A DNA stretch of 64,000 nucleotides from Chloroflexota bacterium (GTDB lineage Bacteria > Chloroflexota > Anaerolineae > Promineifilales > Promineifilaceae). Of the stretch, positions 49,969 to 58,982 are shown one piece after another (position 1 is the stretch's first letter; each line of letters opens with the position of its first letter). The stretch is taken from NCBI GenBank assembly GCA_024275635.1, contig JAJRYT010000014.1, forward strand, positions 1 to 64,000. The letters are read 5' to 3'. The notes below the pieces were generated by a model, which saw only the letters and a list, made by a program, of their open reading frames with translations, had not been told where the DNA came from and made no database searches. The translations under genes and the position numbers were made by a program.

Positions 49969-50974
49969 CATTCACCTTCGCCCGCCTTAGCAGCGAATGC
50001 GCCATGCTGAACCGGTAGAACGTCCCCGCCGGGTCAACAATCGTGTCCATCACCGCGTCAAGCTGGCGCTCGATTTCCGCTTCGTCTTCGCCCGGTTTGC
50101 CTACGCCCAGGATAGAAGCGATCGCCGTCAACATCTTCGCGCCCTGATCCTCAACCCCATCCAGCGGGCCGTAGCAGCCGCGGCAGCCCATCCCCACAAT
50201 GGGGCAAAGCGCGCCGCAGCCGCTGAGCGTCGCCGGCCCCATGCACATGAGACCTTGCTCCAACAGGCACACCTCCCGGTCGGGAATCACTTCATACGGC
50301 CGATAAAACCGCTCAATCTTCTTCACATCCTTCTTCAACGTGCATTCCTGGCACACCGCCACATTCCCCGCGCCGATAATCGAACCGGCCGGCGGCAGAT
50401 CGGCCCCTTCCAGGAGCGCCGCCACCACCGCCTGTAAAACCGTCCAAATCTGGTGCGGCTCCGGTGGGCAGCCGGGAATCGTGTAATCCACATCCACCAC
50501 CTGATCCAACGACTTGATCGTGTGGTAGAATACCGGAATTTCCAGCGTCCCTTCCGGCGCGTCGTAAAACGGCTGTGGCAGGATGCCCTCCGGGTTGTCA
50601 ATCGTTGGATTATCCAGGTAAACCGTGTGCAGCGTCGCCTCCTTCGAGGTCAGGTTGGAGAGACCGGGGATGCACCCCTCGTAAGCGCAAGAGCCAAAAG
50701 CGACCATCACCTTCGACTTTTGCCGCAGCAGTTGGGCCATTTCCTCATTTTCCGAGTTGCGAATGGCCCCGTTGAACAGGCACAAATCAATGTAGCCGTC
50801 CGGGTAGCCCTTTACATCCTTCACCTTGAAATCAGCGATGCAGGGGAAGAAGGCGATGTCAAATACTTCATCCACCACGAGGATATTTTCCTGGATGTTC
50901 AGCACGGCGATTTCGCAGCCGCCGCAGCCTGAAGCCCAGTACATAGCCAGCTTGGGCTTGCCTTTGTCACTCAT
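49961..50974 (-). CDS. mvhG: [NiFe]-hydrogenase small subunit, MvhG-like
   Basis: KLAMYWASGCGGCEIAVLN, FGSCAYEGCIPGL, IPGCPPEPHQIWTVLQ, CPIVGMGCRGCYGP. Confidence 0.9.
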   Translation of the reverse strand: MSDKGKPKLAMYWASGCGGCEIAVLNIQENILVVDEVFDIAFFPCIADFKVKDVKGYPDGYIDLCLFNGAIRNSENEEMAQLLRQKSKVMVAFGSCAYEGCIPGLSNLTSKEATLHTVYLDNPTIDNPEGILPQPFYDAPEGTLEIPVFYHTIKSLDQVVDVDYTIPGCPPEPHQIWTVLQAVVAALLEGADLPPAGSIIGAGNVAVCQECTLKKDVKKIERFYRPYEVIPDREVCLLEQGLMCMGPATLSGCGALCPIVGMGCRGCYGPLDGVEDQGAKMLTAIASILGVGKPGEDEAEIERQLDAVMDTIVDPAGTFYRFSMAHSLLRRAKVNGR

Positions 50975-51450
50975 GCCGCCACCTCCTCTTTTTCAGTTAG
51001 ATGGATGAGGCGGTCGCCGTTAGCGGCAGCGACGCCCGGCCAGTTGAGCGGGCCGAGGGCGCGAACCTCCTCCACCATCTTGGTGATCTCCTCGGCCAGC
51101 CGCACCCCTTCAGCGGCGCTTGCCCAGATCAGTTTCACCCGTTCCGGTTCCACGCCAAACTGTTTTAACATCCGTTTGAGCAGCACGTAACGCCGGTACG
51201 CTTTGTAATTTTGCTCCAAATAATGGCACTCGCCCGGATGACAGCCGGTAATCAGTACCCCGTCTGCGCCCCCTTGCAGCGCTTTGAGGACGAACGCAGG
51301 GTCCAGACGGCCGGAACACATCAACCGGATCAGGCGCACATTGGGCGGGTACTTTTTGCGCGACATACCCGCTAAATCGGCCGCCCGGTAGCTGCACCAG
51401 TTACAGGTAAAGCCGATGATTAAAGGCTCGAATTGTTTTTGTTCAGCCAT
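50971..51450 (-). CDS. mvhD: Hydrogenase iron-sulfur (delta) subunit, MvhD/FlpD-like
   Basis: FEPLIIGFTCNWCSYRAADLAGMSRKKYPPNVRLIRLMCSGRLDPAFVLKALQGGADGVLITGCHPGECHYLEQN. Confidence 0.93.
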   Translation of the reverse strand: MAEQKQFEPLIIGFTCNWCSYRAADLAGMSRKKYPPNVRLIRLMCSGRLDPAFVLKALQGGADGVLITGCHPGECHYLEQNYKAYRRYVLLKRMLKQFGVEPERVKLIWASAAEGVRLAEEITKMVEEVRALGPLNWPGVAAANGDRLIHLTEKEEVAA

Positions 51451-51458
51451 TGTTTTAC

Positions 51459-51569
51459 TCCGTTTTCCGTATTCTGTATTCTGTATTCCGTATTCCGTAA
51501 CCCGTATTCCGTTTTACGTAAGTCGGAGACGGATTACGGCACACGGTATACGGATTACGGCATACGATT
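51459..51569. repeat. Word-hairpin array (TTCCGTATTCTGTA / ACGGATTACGGCATACG)
   Basis: Between mvhD-like and hdrA-like genes. Confidence 0.85.
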
Positions 51570-53598
51570 ACGCCATCTCCGGTTCCAGGACGCGCCCGCC
51601 GTTGACCGACAGCATCAACAAGCCTTCCAATTGGGCCAAAACTTGCTGGTCGCTAAATTGGGTGCCGGTAATGGCTCCCGACGGGCAGGCGGCCACGCAG
51701 CTGCCACAGCCCTGGCAGAGCGCTGGGTTAATCTCCGTCACCATCTGATCTTCGTGGAAGAGGATGGCGTTGAAGGGGCACATGGTGTTGCAAATACGGC
51801 AGCCGGAGCATTTTTCTTCGATGACGCTGGCCCGCACCGGTTCCAGAGCCAACTCTTTTTGTTGGATGCGTCCCAGCACCCGCGCCGACGCTGCCGCGCC
51901 TTGCACCACGCTGGCGGGAATATCCTTCGGGCCTTGCGCGCAGCCGGCGATGAAAATGCCTTCGGTCATCGTCGCCACAGGGTCCAGCTTGGGATGCTTT
52001 TCGGTGAAAAAGCCGTTGACGCTGCACGAAATGCCAAATTGATGGCCGACTTCTACGGAATCATGGCGCGGTTCCAGCCCGGCGGATAGGATGACCATGT
52101 CTACCGGGACGCGGCGCTGTTTGCCGATGAGGGTGTCTTCGGCTTGAATGATGAGCTTGCCTTCTTCGCCGGGCAGTCGGGCAGCGTCGGTGACTTCGGC
52201 CACGCGGCCGCGGACAAAGTGGACGCCTTCAGCCAAGACTTTTTGGTAGAACTCGTCGTAATCTTTGAAGGCTGTGCGCATGTCAATGTAGAAGTTGTAC
52301 ACTTCCGTATTAGGGCCGGCCCGCTCTTTGACGAGATGGGCGAATTTGAGACTCTGCATACAGCAGATGACGGAGCAGTAGTTGTTGTAGTTTTTGTCGC
52401 GGCTGCCGACGCAGTGGATGACGGCGACGGCTTCGGGTTCGGTAACGCCATCGCGCAGGCGAACGGCCCCGTTGGTTGGCCCGGAGGCGTTGCACATCCG
52501 TTCAAATTCCAAGCTGGTGAAGACGTTGGCGAGACGGCCGTATCCATACTGCGGAATCCGCCGCGCATCAAACAAATCATACCCCGTCGCCAGAATAATG
52601 TTGCCCACATCAACTTGCAGCAGCTCGTCTTCCTGCTCAAAATCAATCGAGTTCGGCTGCGTGGGGCAGAAAATCTGGCATGCCTGGCACTTACCTCGCT
52701 GGAAGTAAATGCAGTTTTCTGTATCAATGACGGGGTATTTGGGCACAGCCTGGGGGAACGGCCGATACACCGCTTTGCGATACCCCAGCCCGGCTTCAAA
52801 CACATCGTCAATCACTTTCATCGGGCACTTTTCAATGCAAATGCCGCAGCCGGTGCAGACATCCTCATTCACATAACGCGCCTTCTTGCGGATGGTGACC
52901 GTAAAATTGCCCACGTAACCATCCACCCGCTCCACCTCGCTGTAGGAGAGGAGATGGATGTTGGGGTGGGAACCGGCCGTGACCATTTTGGGCGTCAAAA
53001 TACAGGCCGAGCAGTCCAGCGTGGGGAACGTTTTATCAAACTGAGCCATGTGGCCGCCGATGGACGGTTCGCGTTCAACCAGATAAACCGGGAAGCCGCT
53101 GTCGGCAATCTCAATGGCCGCCTGGATGCCGGCAATGCCGGCGCCGACGACCAGCGTGGCTTCGTTGATAGGGACGTGCAGCGGTTCCAGCGGTTCGTGC
53201 AGGGCCACGCGCTCCACGCCGCCCGTGATCATTGCTTTGGCTTTCTGCGTCGCCATTGCTTTGTCTGTATGCACCCACGATACCTGTTCGCGGACGGAGA
53301 CCATCTCGCACAAAAACGGGTTCAGCCCCGCTTTGGCGCACGCTGCACGGAATGTTTGCTCATGCAAATGGGGGGAGCAGGCGGCGACGACGACACGGGT
53401 CAACCCTTTTTCTTTGATGTCGTCCTGGATTAATTCTTGCCCCAGGCTGGAGCACATGAATTTATAGTCGCGGGCAACGACGACGCCGTCATCAGCCAGG
53501 TTTTCTTTGGCCCATACGGCTACATTTTCCACGTCTACCATGCTGGCGATATTTGTGCCGCAGTGACAGATGTATACGCCAATACGTTCTTTACTCAT
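51568..53598 (-). CDS. hdrA: Heterodisulfide reductase subunit A-like FAD/Fe-S protein
   Basis: YICHCGTNIASMVDVENV, ACSPHLHEQTFRAACAKAGLNP, LVVGAGIAGIQAAIEIADSG, DCSACILTPKMV, two C-terminal ferredoxin motifs. Confidence 0.93.
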   Translation of the reverse strand: MSKERIGVYICHCGTNIASMVDVENVAVWAKENLADDGVVVARDYKFMCSSLGQELIQDDIKEKGLTRVVVAACSPHLHEQTFRAACAKAGLNPFLCEMVSVREQVSWVHTDKAMATQKAKAMITGGVERVALHEPLEPLHVPINEATLVVGAGIAGIQAAIEIADSGFPVYLVEREPSIGGHMAQFDKTFPTLDCSACILTPKMVTAGSHPNIHLLSYSEVERVDGYVGNFTVTIRKKARYVNEDVCTGCGICIEKCPMKVIDDVFEAGLGYRKAVYRPFPQAVPKYPVIDTENCIYFQRGKCQACQIFCPTQPNSIDFEQEDELLQVDVGNIILATGYDLFDARRIPQYGYGRLANVFTSLEFERMCNASGPTNGAVRLRDGVTEPEAVAVIHCVGSRDKNYNNYCSVICCMQSLKFAHLVKERAGPNTEVYNFYIDMRTAFKDYDEFYQKVLAEGVHFVRGRVAEVTDAARLPGEEGKLIIQAEDTLIGKQRRVPVDMVILSAGLEPRHDSVEVGHQFGISCSVNGFFTEKHPKLDPVATMTEGIFIAGCAQGPKDIPASVVQGAAASARVLGRIQQKELALEPVRASVIEEKCSGCRICNTMCPFNAILFHEDQMVTEINPALCQGCGSCVAACPSGAITGTQFSDQQVLAQLEGLLMLSVNGGRVLEPEMA

Positions 53599-53601
53599 GG
53601 C

Positions 53602-54564
53602 TCACTCCTCCTCTGGCATGACGGGCATAGGCAGCTCTTGTTTGGACGGCCGTTTCTTCTTCGGTTTCTTAGGCGGCTTAACGCCGATCTTGATCAACGC
53701 TGGGGCGGCGCTTATGAACTCTTTGCCAAAGCCCAACTTTTTTGCCGACAAACCAAATGCCAGCCCCATCAACTGCGTGAAATAAAGGATGGGAATGTTG
53801 TAATGGGTTCCATAAGCCTTGTTGACATTGTGCTGATAGGCATCCAGATTCAATTGGCACATGGGGCAGATGGTAGTAATAACATCCGCCTCATAATCGG
53901 CCGCATTTTTCAGCAGTTGGTGAATCATGTACAACGCCACCGGTTCGCTAATTTGGGTCATATGCCCCCCGCAGCAGTGGGCTTTCATCGGAAAATCAAC
54001 GACAGTTGCACCCAATGTCCGCATCAATTTGTCCAGGCTGGTAGGGTATTCCGGGTCGTCAAATTTATCCAGAAAGCCGGGGCGAACGATGAGGCAGCCA
54101 TAATAGGGGGCAACGCGCAGCCCGTAAAGCGGTTTGCTGACTTTTTTGGCAATGGCGTCATAGCCAACGTCATTTACCGCTACATCTAATAGATGACGGG
54201 TATGGACTTGGCCGGGCGTATAATGCATGCCGCCAGCGGCCAGCGCTTTATTGACTTTGTCAGCCAGCGCCGGCGACGCCGATAAATAAGCATCGCATTT
54301 ACTCAAGTTGAGAAAACAGGCGCTGCAGGGCGCGACCAGATTTTCGCCATTGCTCATTTGTTGTTCGGCCAACGATAAATTGCGGGCGATGAGAGCGTAA
54401 GCCTGCATTTTATCTATAGCCATAAATTCGACTGCGCCGCAGCAGTTACAATCGTTGACTTCCTGAAACTCGATGCCTAGCGGCTTGGCTACAGCCATTG
54501 TGGAATCATGATAAGCGCTGGCGTTCCGTTCCAGAGAGCAGCCGGGATAGTAGTTATATTTCAT
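53602..54564 (-). CDS. hdrB: Heterodisulfide reductase subunit B-like protein (two CCG domains)
   Basis: YYPGCSLERNASAYHDS...NDCNCCGAVEF; APYYGCLIVRP...HCCGGHM...CPMCQLNLD. Confidence 0.93.
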   Translation of the reverse strand: MKYNYYPGCSLERNASAYHDSTMAVAKPLGIEFQEVNDCNCCGAVEFMAIDKMQAYALIARNLSLAEQQMSNGENLVAPCSACFLNLSKCDAYLSASPALADKVNKALAAGGMHYTPGQVHTRHLLDVAVNDVGYDAIAKKVSKPLYGLRVAPYYGCLIVRPGFLDKFDDPEYPTSLDKLMRTLGATVVDFPMKAHCCGGHMTQISEPVALYMIHQLLKNAADYEADVITTICPMCQLNLDAYQHNVNKAYGTHYNIPILYFTQLMGLAFGLSAKKLGFGKEFISAAPALIKIGVKPPKKPKKKRPSKQELPMPVMPEEE

Positions 54565-55196
54565 GCGACTCCTCCTTGCTCTCGTTCTTGTCGGGCGATC
54601 TCTTCCGCTTTGGACAGAATGGCTTGCAGTTGATCTACGTTTTTTATCCGGCGCGGCGTTAAATCCATGCGTCCTTTACGCATCATTTCCAGTCCCATGC
54701 CGGTAGCCATTTTTATGGCTCCCAACGGATGATGGCGCAGATGGTAACGGGTAGCTAATCCTAGTTCAAAGCTACGGCCGTATTTCAGCACGGCATCCGC
54801 AAAAAATTCGGAAAAATCAGGTGCATCACTGGCAGTGGACTTGCGGCAATACCCTTCTCGAACCGCTTTGCGCTTAAGCGTATACATGAGATCGGTGATA
54901 TGTACCTGTTGGGGACACCGGGCCATACAGTAGTAACAGGAGACGCAGTACCAAAAGGTATTAGATTTCAAGACCTCTTCGCGCATGTCGGCTTTAATCA
55001 TGGCAAAAATTCGCCGGGGACTGTATTCCATGTCTGGGCCGGAAGGGCAGGAGCCGCCGCAGGTGCCGCATTGGATGCACATCTCAAAACGAGGATCGCT
55101 GCCGGGCGTATCTTCAATTACCTCTTGCAAAAAACTTCTTTTGGGGACAGTTGCCGGCATGGGGGATGCCGCTATGTCCAGCGTATCTATGGTCAA
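54561..55196 (-). CDS. hdrC: Heterodisulfide reductase subunit C-like 4Fe-4S protein
   Basis: CIQCGTCGGSCPSGPDMEYSPRRIFAMIKADMREEVLKSNTFWYCVSCYYCMARCPQQVHITDLMYTLK. Confidence 0.93.
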   Translation of the reverse strand: MTIDTLDIAASPMPATVPKRSFLQEVIEDTPGSDPRFEMCIQCGTCGGSCPSGPDMEYSPRRIFAMIKADMREEVLKSNTFWYCVSCYYCMARCPQQVHITDLMYTLKRKAVREGYCRKSTASDAPDFSEFFADAVLKYGRSFELGLATRYHLRHHPLGAIKMATGMGLEMMRKGRMDLTPRRIKNVDQLQAILSKAEEIARQEREQGGVA

Positions 55197-55427
55197 GATT
55201 CACCTCCTGGCTTTTAGCCGATTAAATGGGATGGAGGGTTGTTTACCGGCGCTGTCTTAAAACGTAAAGCGGCCGTTATCTCAGTGAAATGGCTGTGGCT
55301 CCAACTCATATGGATTGAGGACAATCTAATCAATAATCCTGTGTAACGATTCAGGTGTCGGTATACATTTGTGGCAGCTCCCAGATGTGATGTTAGCTGT
55401 ATCGGCAGCATATGAAATAGTTTTAGT

Positions 55428-55443
55428 TGTGAATAATTTCACA
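55428..55443. promoter_or_regulatory. CRP/FNR-superfamily-like site TGTGA-N6-TCACA upstream of the hdr-mvh operon
   Basis: TGTGAataattTCACA about 230 bp upstream of hdrC. Confidence 0.5.
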
Positions 55444-55602
55444 AATTCTTTTTCTACAGGATAATCAGGAATCGCGTGCTTTGTTAGTGACAAACGTCAT
55501 AAGAATAAGTGAGGGAAATCATATTTTTGCCGCTTAATTATACGTTTCTTCTCGCAGAACAGTTCTTAAAAGGGGTAGTGGTTAAATAAGAACTGGTAGG
55601 TT

Positions 55603-55780
55603 TTCATTATACTCATGAATAAACACCTTCAAGGCTGCCTCATGATACGCATCAGATTTGGAAAACGAAAGCGTTCGACGAACGAAACGCCCCAACCGTT
55701 GGCGCAATGTGTTATTCCATCTCTCAACATGCGCTGTTTCGCCACTCTCTTTACCAACCGATTGATGTTCTTCCCTCTAA
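55603..55780 (-). pseudogene. IS1-family transposase (InsB-like) C-terminal fragment
   Basis: Manual minus-strand translation: [56 protein letters not shown]; in-frame stop just upstream. Confidence 0.85.
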
Positions 55781-55830
55781 TTTTTACAGAAAGTAGTTTA
55801 CACTATCGTTTCAATTGCCCAATTACTTAA

Positions 55831-56268
55831 TTATTGATACGTGCTGTTATCTTCCCTTGTGGCTGTGCTGGCTGAAAAATAATTGAGAAAATCTGTTGTG
55901 GTGATGATGCCAACGAGCGTATCGCTTTCCACAACTGGCAGGGCGCCAAATTTATACATGCTGAGCATTTCCGCAGCGCGATAGGCGGGCATCTCTGGTG
56001 TGACCGATACGGGGTTGGGCGTCATGCAGCTTTCGGCGGTGACTCTGGTTAGCAGTTCTTCGTCTTGTGTCCGGTCATGTAAGACAACGGGGGAATTCAT
56101 AATCAGACGAATGTCACGGTCGGTAACAATGCCTACCAGCTTGCCATTGTCCAGCACTGGAATTTGCCGGTAGCCCCGCGTTTTCATAATGCTAATAACG
56201 GTGCGTAAAGGGGTGGATGGGGTTACGGTGTCTGGTACGGCCGTCATCAAATCGTTTACAGTTAACAT
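55831..56268 (-). CDS. CBS-domain pair protein
   Basis: MLTVNDLMTAVPDTVTPSTPLRTVISIMKTRGYRQIPVLDNGKLVGIVTDRDIR; second CBS LPVVESDTLVGIITTTDFL; start inferred. Confidence 0.85.
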   Translation of the reverse strand: MLTVNDLMTAVPDTVTPSTPLRTVISIMKTRGYRQIPVLDNGKLVGIVTDRDIRLIMNSPVVLHDRTQDEELLTRVTAESCMTPNPVSVTPEMPAYRAAEMLSMYKFGALPVVESDTLVGIITTTDFLNYFSASTATREDNSTYQ

Positions 56269-56460
56269 ACGCTCCTCACATACACAGCCTGTTTCCTTAT
56301 AGTGTAAAACATTATCTGTTTGAATCGTCGTGGCGAATGTCATGCTAGATGGATGACTTTCTTCTATTATCTCAATGACATTTGACACTCGGATTGATCC
56401 CAGGCAACTTCTACAATCTGAATACTTCCTTTTGGCATCAATATTATGTTTTATTGGACG

Positions 56461-56859
56461 ATGAATAGAATTCGACTGTTAATTATAGAAGAACATGTTG
56501 CTGTGCGTAACGCACTTTGTGTACGCTTGCAATCTTCGTCCAATCTTGAAGTGATTGCCGCTCATGAAAGTATTGCCGATTGGAAGGCACAACAAAGGCT
56601 GTCTCCAGCCGGGGCCTCTGCCGATGTGGTGTTATTAGGGCTAAAGAGTCACCGCCAGCGCCCATTGAATGCGATTATTAAGGAAGTCAAAGAATTTAAG
56701 CAATCGGGTACGGCCGTTATCGTTTTAGCATCCTTTGCCGACGACATTGAACGCGAGTTGATTTTAGAAGCCGGCGCGCAGCGATATTTGCTTAAGGACA
56801 TCAATTCAATTCAACTTATCGCTGAAATCGAAACATTGGCTGCTGCTCAGCCCAATTAG
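56461..56859 (+). CDS. Response-regulator receiver-like domain lacking the phosphoacceptor Asp
   Basis: IRLLIIEEHVAVRNALCVRL; SADVVLLGLKSH (D to G); YLLKD. Confidence 0.75.
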   Translation: MNRIRLLIIEEHVAVRNALCVRLQSSSNLEVIAAHESIADWKAQQRLSPAGASADVVLLGLKSHRQRPLNAIIKEVKEFKQSGTAVIVLASFADDIERELILEAGAQRYLLKDINSIQLIAEIETLAAAQPN

Positions 56860-56883
56860 GCAACTGCTAGAAAAATTGGGTCT

Positions 56884-57020
56884 CTAGGATTTCGCGTGGT
56901 TAGTTCACCGGATGGTTATTTTTTGACACGAATGGCACGAATTTTCACGAATTTTCTTATTATTCGTGTCATTCGTGTTATTCGTGTCAGGTTTTTTCCT
57001 CGACCCCGCGAAATCCTAAA
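56884..57020. repeat. Nested inverted repeat: outer TAGGATTTCGCG/CGCGAAATCCTA, inner ACACGAAT/ATTCGTGT words
   Basis: Read directly; may act as terminator of the receiver gene. Confidence 0.8.
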
Positions 57021-57301
57021 GAACCGAAAAATTCTCAAAAATAGACGTGCCGACAACCGCTTAAGTAAAATCTAAACGACTTATACCCTTTGCCTTAATC
57101 CGCGCCCTATTTTGAAACTGGCGGACAGCTTCAATTATCCTTTAGAAACTGCCTGAACCGCCAATAAACGAAACGAAACAAAGTAGTTCCTCCCATTCAT
57201 TGTAAGCGGCGGCATAGGTTATAAACTTAGGGTAAGATTGTTAGCGGGTTGCCGCCCAAGTTGGCGGCCCCAAAACTAATCATTGGAGAAACATAACAAT
57301 T

Positions 57302-57994
57302 ATGGCAAAAAAAGTAAGTAAAAAACGTAAAGTACAGTCGCAAAAGCAGCGGACGAATTGGGTTTTGATTGGGGGCGTTATTGCCGTTGGCGTCATTGGC
57401 CTATTTGCGCTGCTGTTCCTCTCTGTACAAGAGACGGCCGCGCCGCAAACAGCATCCCTTGAGGATTATTGTAATGCTAATCCCGATCGTTGCATGGTTA
57501 AAGGGAATGAAAACGCGGCTGTGACGGTTGTCGAGATTTCTGACTATGGCTGTACTCACTGCCGAACATATTACACGCAAACTGAGCCGTTAATTGATGC
57601 TCGCTATGTTCAATCTGGCGACATAAAATACGTCGTTGTGCCTTTTGCCCTTTCGCCAGCCACCTTTCAGGCAGCCAATGGCGGTTTATGCGCCGGTGAG
57701 CAAGACCGTTTCTTTGAGTATAGTACAGCGATGTTCAGCCAATATGATGATGCCGACGCCCGCGAGCGGTCAGGCATTTTGCGAGCTGCCGCTGCCGCTG
57801 GCGTTGACGCCGAACAATTCAGCGAGTGCTTGAACCAGACCCGTTACAATAACATCCTGCAACAGAATATCAGGACGGTAAGCGCGGCTGGGGTCAATTC
57901 AACGCCAAACTTCTTCATCAATGGGCAGCACATTGAAGGAGCGCAGCCCTTTGCCGCTTTTCAACAGCAGATTGACGCTTTATTAGGTTCCTGA
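57302..57994 (+). CDS. DsbA-family thioredoxin-like protein
   Basis: VVEISDYGCTHCRTYYTQTEPLIDARYV...GVNSTPNFFINGQHIEGAQPFAAFQQQID. Confidence 0.88.
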   Translation: MAKKVSKKRKVQSQKQRTNWVLIGGVIAVGVIGLFALLFLSVQETAAPQTASLEDYCNANPDRCMVKGNENAAVTVVEISDYGCTHCRTYYTQTEPLIDARYVQSGDIKYVVVPFALSPATFQAANGGLCAGEQDRFFEYSTAMFSQYDDADARERSGILRAAAAAGVDAEQFSECLNQTRYNNILQQNIRTVSAAGVNSTPNFFINGQHIEGAQPFAAFQQQIDALLGS

Positions 57995-57995
57995 G

Positions 57996-58451
57996 GTGGC
58001 TATGCAGACTCGAAATTGGCAGATCAGGCTCATTCAACTGTTAACCATTCCCGGCATTTTAACGGCCTATTACCTATACCTGTATCACGAGGGAACATTG
58101 TTTTCGGCCTGCAAAGTGAATGCTTTATTTGACTGTGGGCAAGTGAGTGGCCCAGGCGCCCCTTACGCAGCTATTGGCCCGGTTCCCGTTGCTCTGATTG
58201 GGCTTGTTGGCTACATATTCATCTTTTTGTTAGTCTGGTTGAAAGATTGGTTCCCGATAGTAGATGATAATCTGGCAGAACTGATGTTTGGCACGACGGG
58301 GATGGCCTTTTTGTTTACGCTGTGGTTAACTGTGTTGGAGTTTGTAAAAATTCATGCGTTTTGCCAGTATTGCCTGACCTCGGCGGTCATTGTGGTCGTG
58401 ATGTTTGGCCTGGCAATTGAGTATTTATGGTCAGCGCGAAATAAGGTATAG
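57996..58451 (+). CDS. Vitamin K epoxide reductase (VKOR) family protein
   Basis: LTIPGILTAYYLYLYHEGTLFSACKVNALFDCGQVSGPGAPYAAIGPVPVALIGLVGY; CQYCLTSAV. Confidence 0.85.
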   Translation: MAMQTRNWQIRLIQLLTIPGILTAYYLYLYHEGTLFSACKVNALFDCGQVSGPGAPYAAIGPVPVALIGLVGYIFIFLLVWLKDWFPIVDDNLAELMFGTTGMAFLFTLWLTVLEFVKIHAFCQYCLTSAVIVVVMFGLAIEYLWSARNKV

Positions 58452-58500
58452 ATATTTCGGCTCTCAGGCTAACAGTATGAAGTGCAAAGAAGGGAACGAT

Positions 58501-58959
58501 ATGAGAGTAAGCCTGGTTCGGGATTGGATGACTCGTGACGTGATTGTCGTTGAACCAGATACGTTGGTATCAGATGCCGATGATTTGTTGGTAACTCATA
58601 AGATTCGTCGTCTGCCGGTAGTGGAAAACGGCCGTCTTGTCGGCATCATTACCTATGGCGATATTCTTAGCGCCCGGCCATCTACCGCTAACCACCTTAA
58701 CAGTTGGGAAATGCAATACATGCTGGCCCAACTTGTTGTTGACGTTATGTCTACGGCTCCCATTACGGTGTCTCAAGATGTTCCCATGGCCAAAGCGGCC
58801 CAATTGATGCTGCATCATAAAGTAAGCAGTTTGCCTGTGGTGACCGACGATAATGCTCTGGTAGGTATCATAACGGAATCGGATATCTTTCGGATGGTTG
58901 TGCGCGATTGGGTACATGCGTGCAGTGATATATCTGAGCCACAGGCTCACTATGGATAA
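58501..58959 (+). CDS. CBS-domain pair protein
   Basis: VRDWMTRDVIVVEPDTLVSDADDLLVTHKIRRLPVVENGRLVGIITYGDIL. Confidence 0.88.
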   Translation: MRVSLVRDWMTRDVIVVEPDTLVSDADDLLVTHKIRRLPVVENGRLVGIITYGDILSARPSTANHLNSWEMQYMLAQLVVDVMSTAPITVSQDVPMAKAAQLMLHHKVSSLPVVTDDNALVGIITESDIFRMVVRDWVHACSDISEPQAHYG

Positions 58960-58982
58960 TCAACTCGAAAAATAATTAGGGA

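Noticed and set aside
52144-53433. 429-aa plus-strand ORF
   Set aside because: Antisense to hdrA, which has clear family motifs; shadow ORF.
53437-54189. 250-aa plus-strand ORF
   Set aside because: Antisense to hdrB and the 5' end of hdrA.
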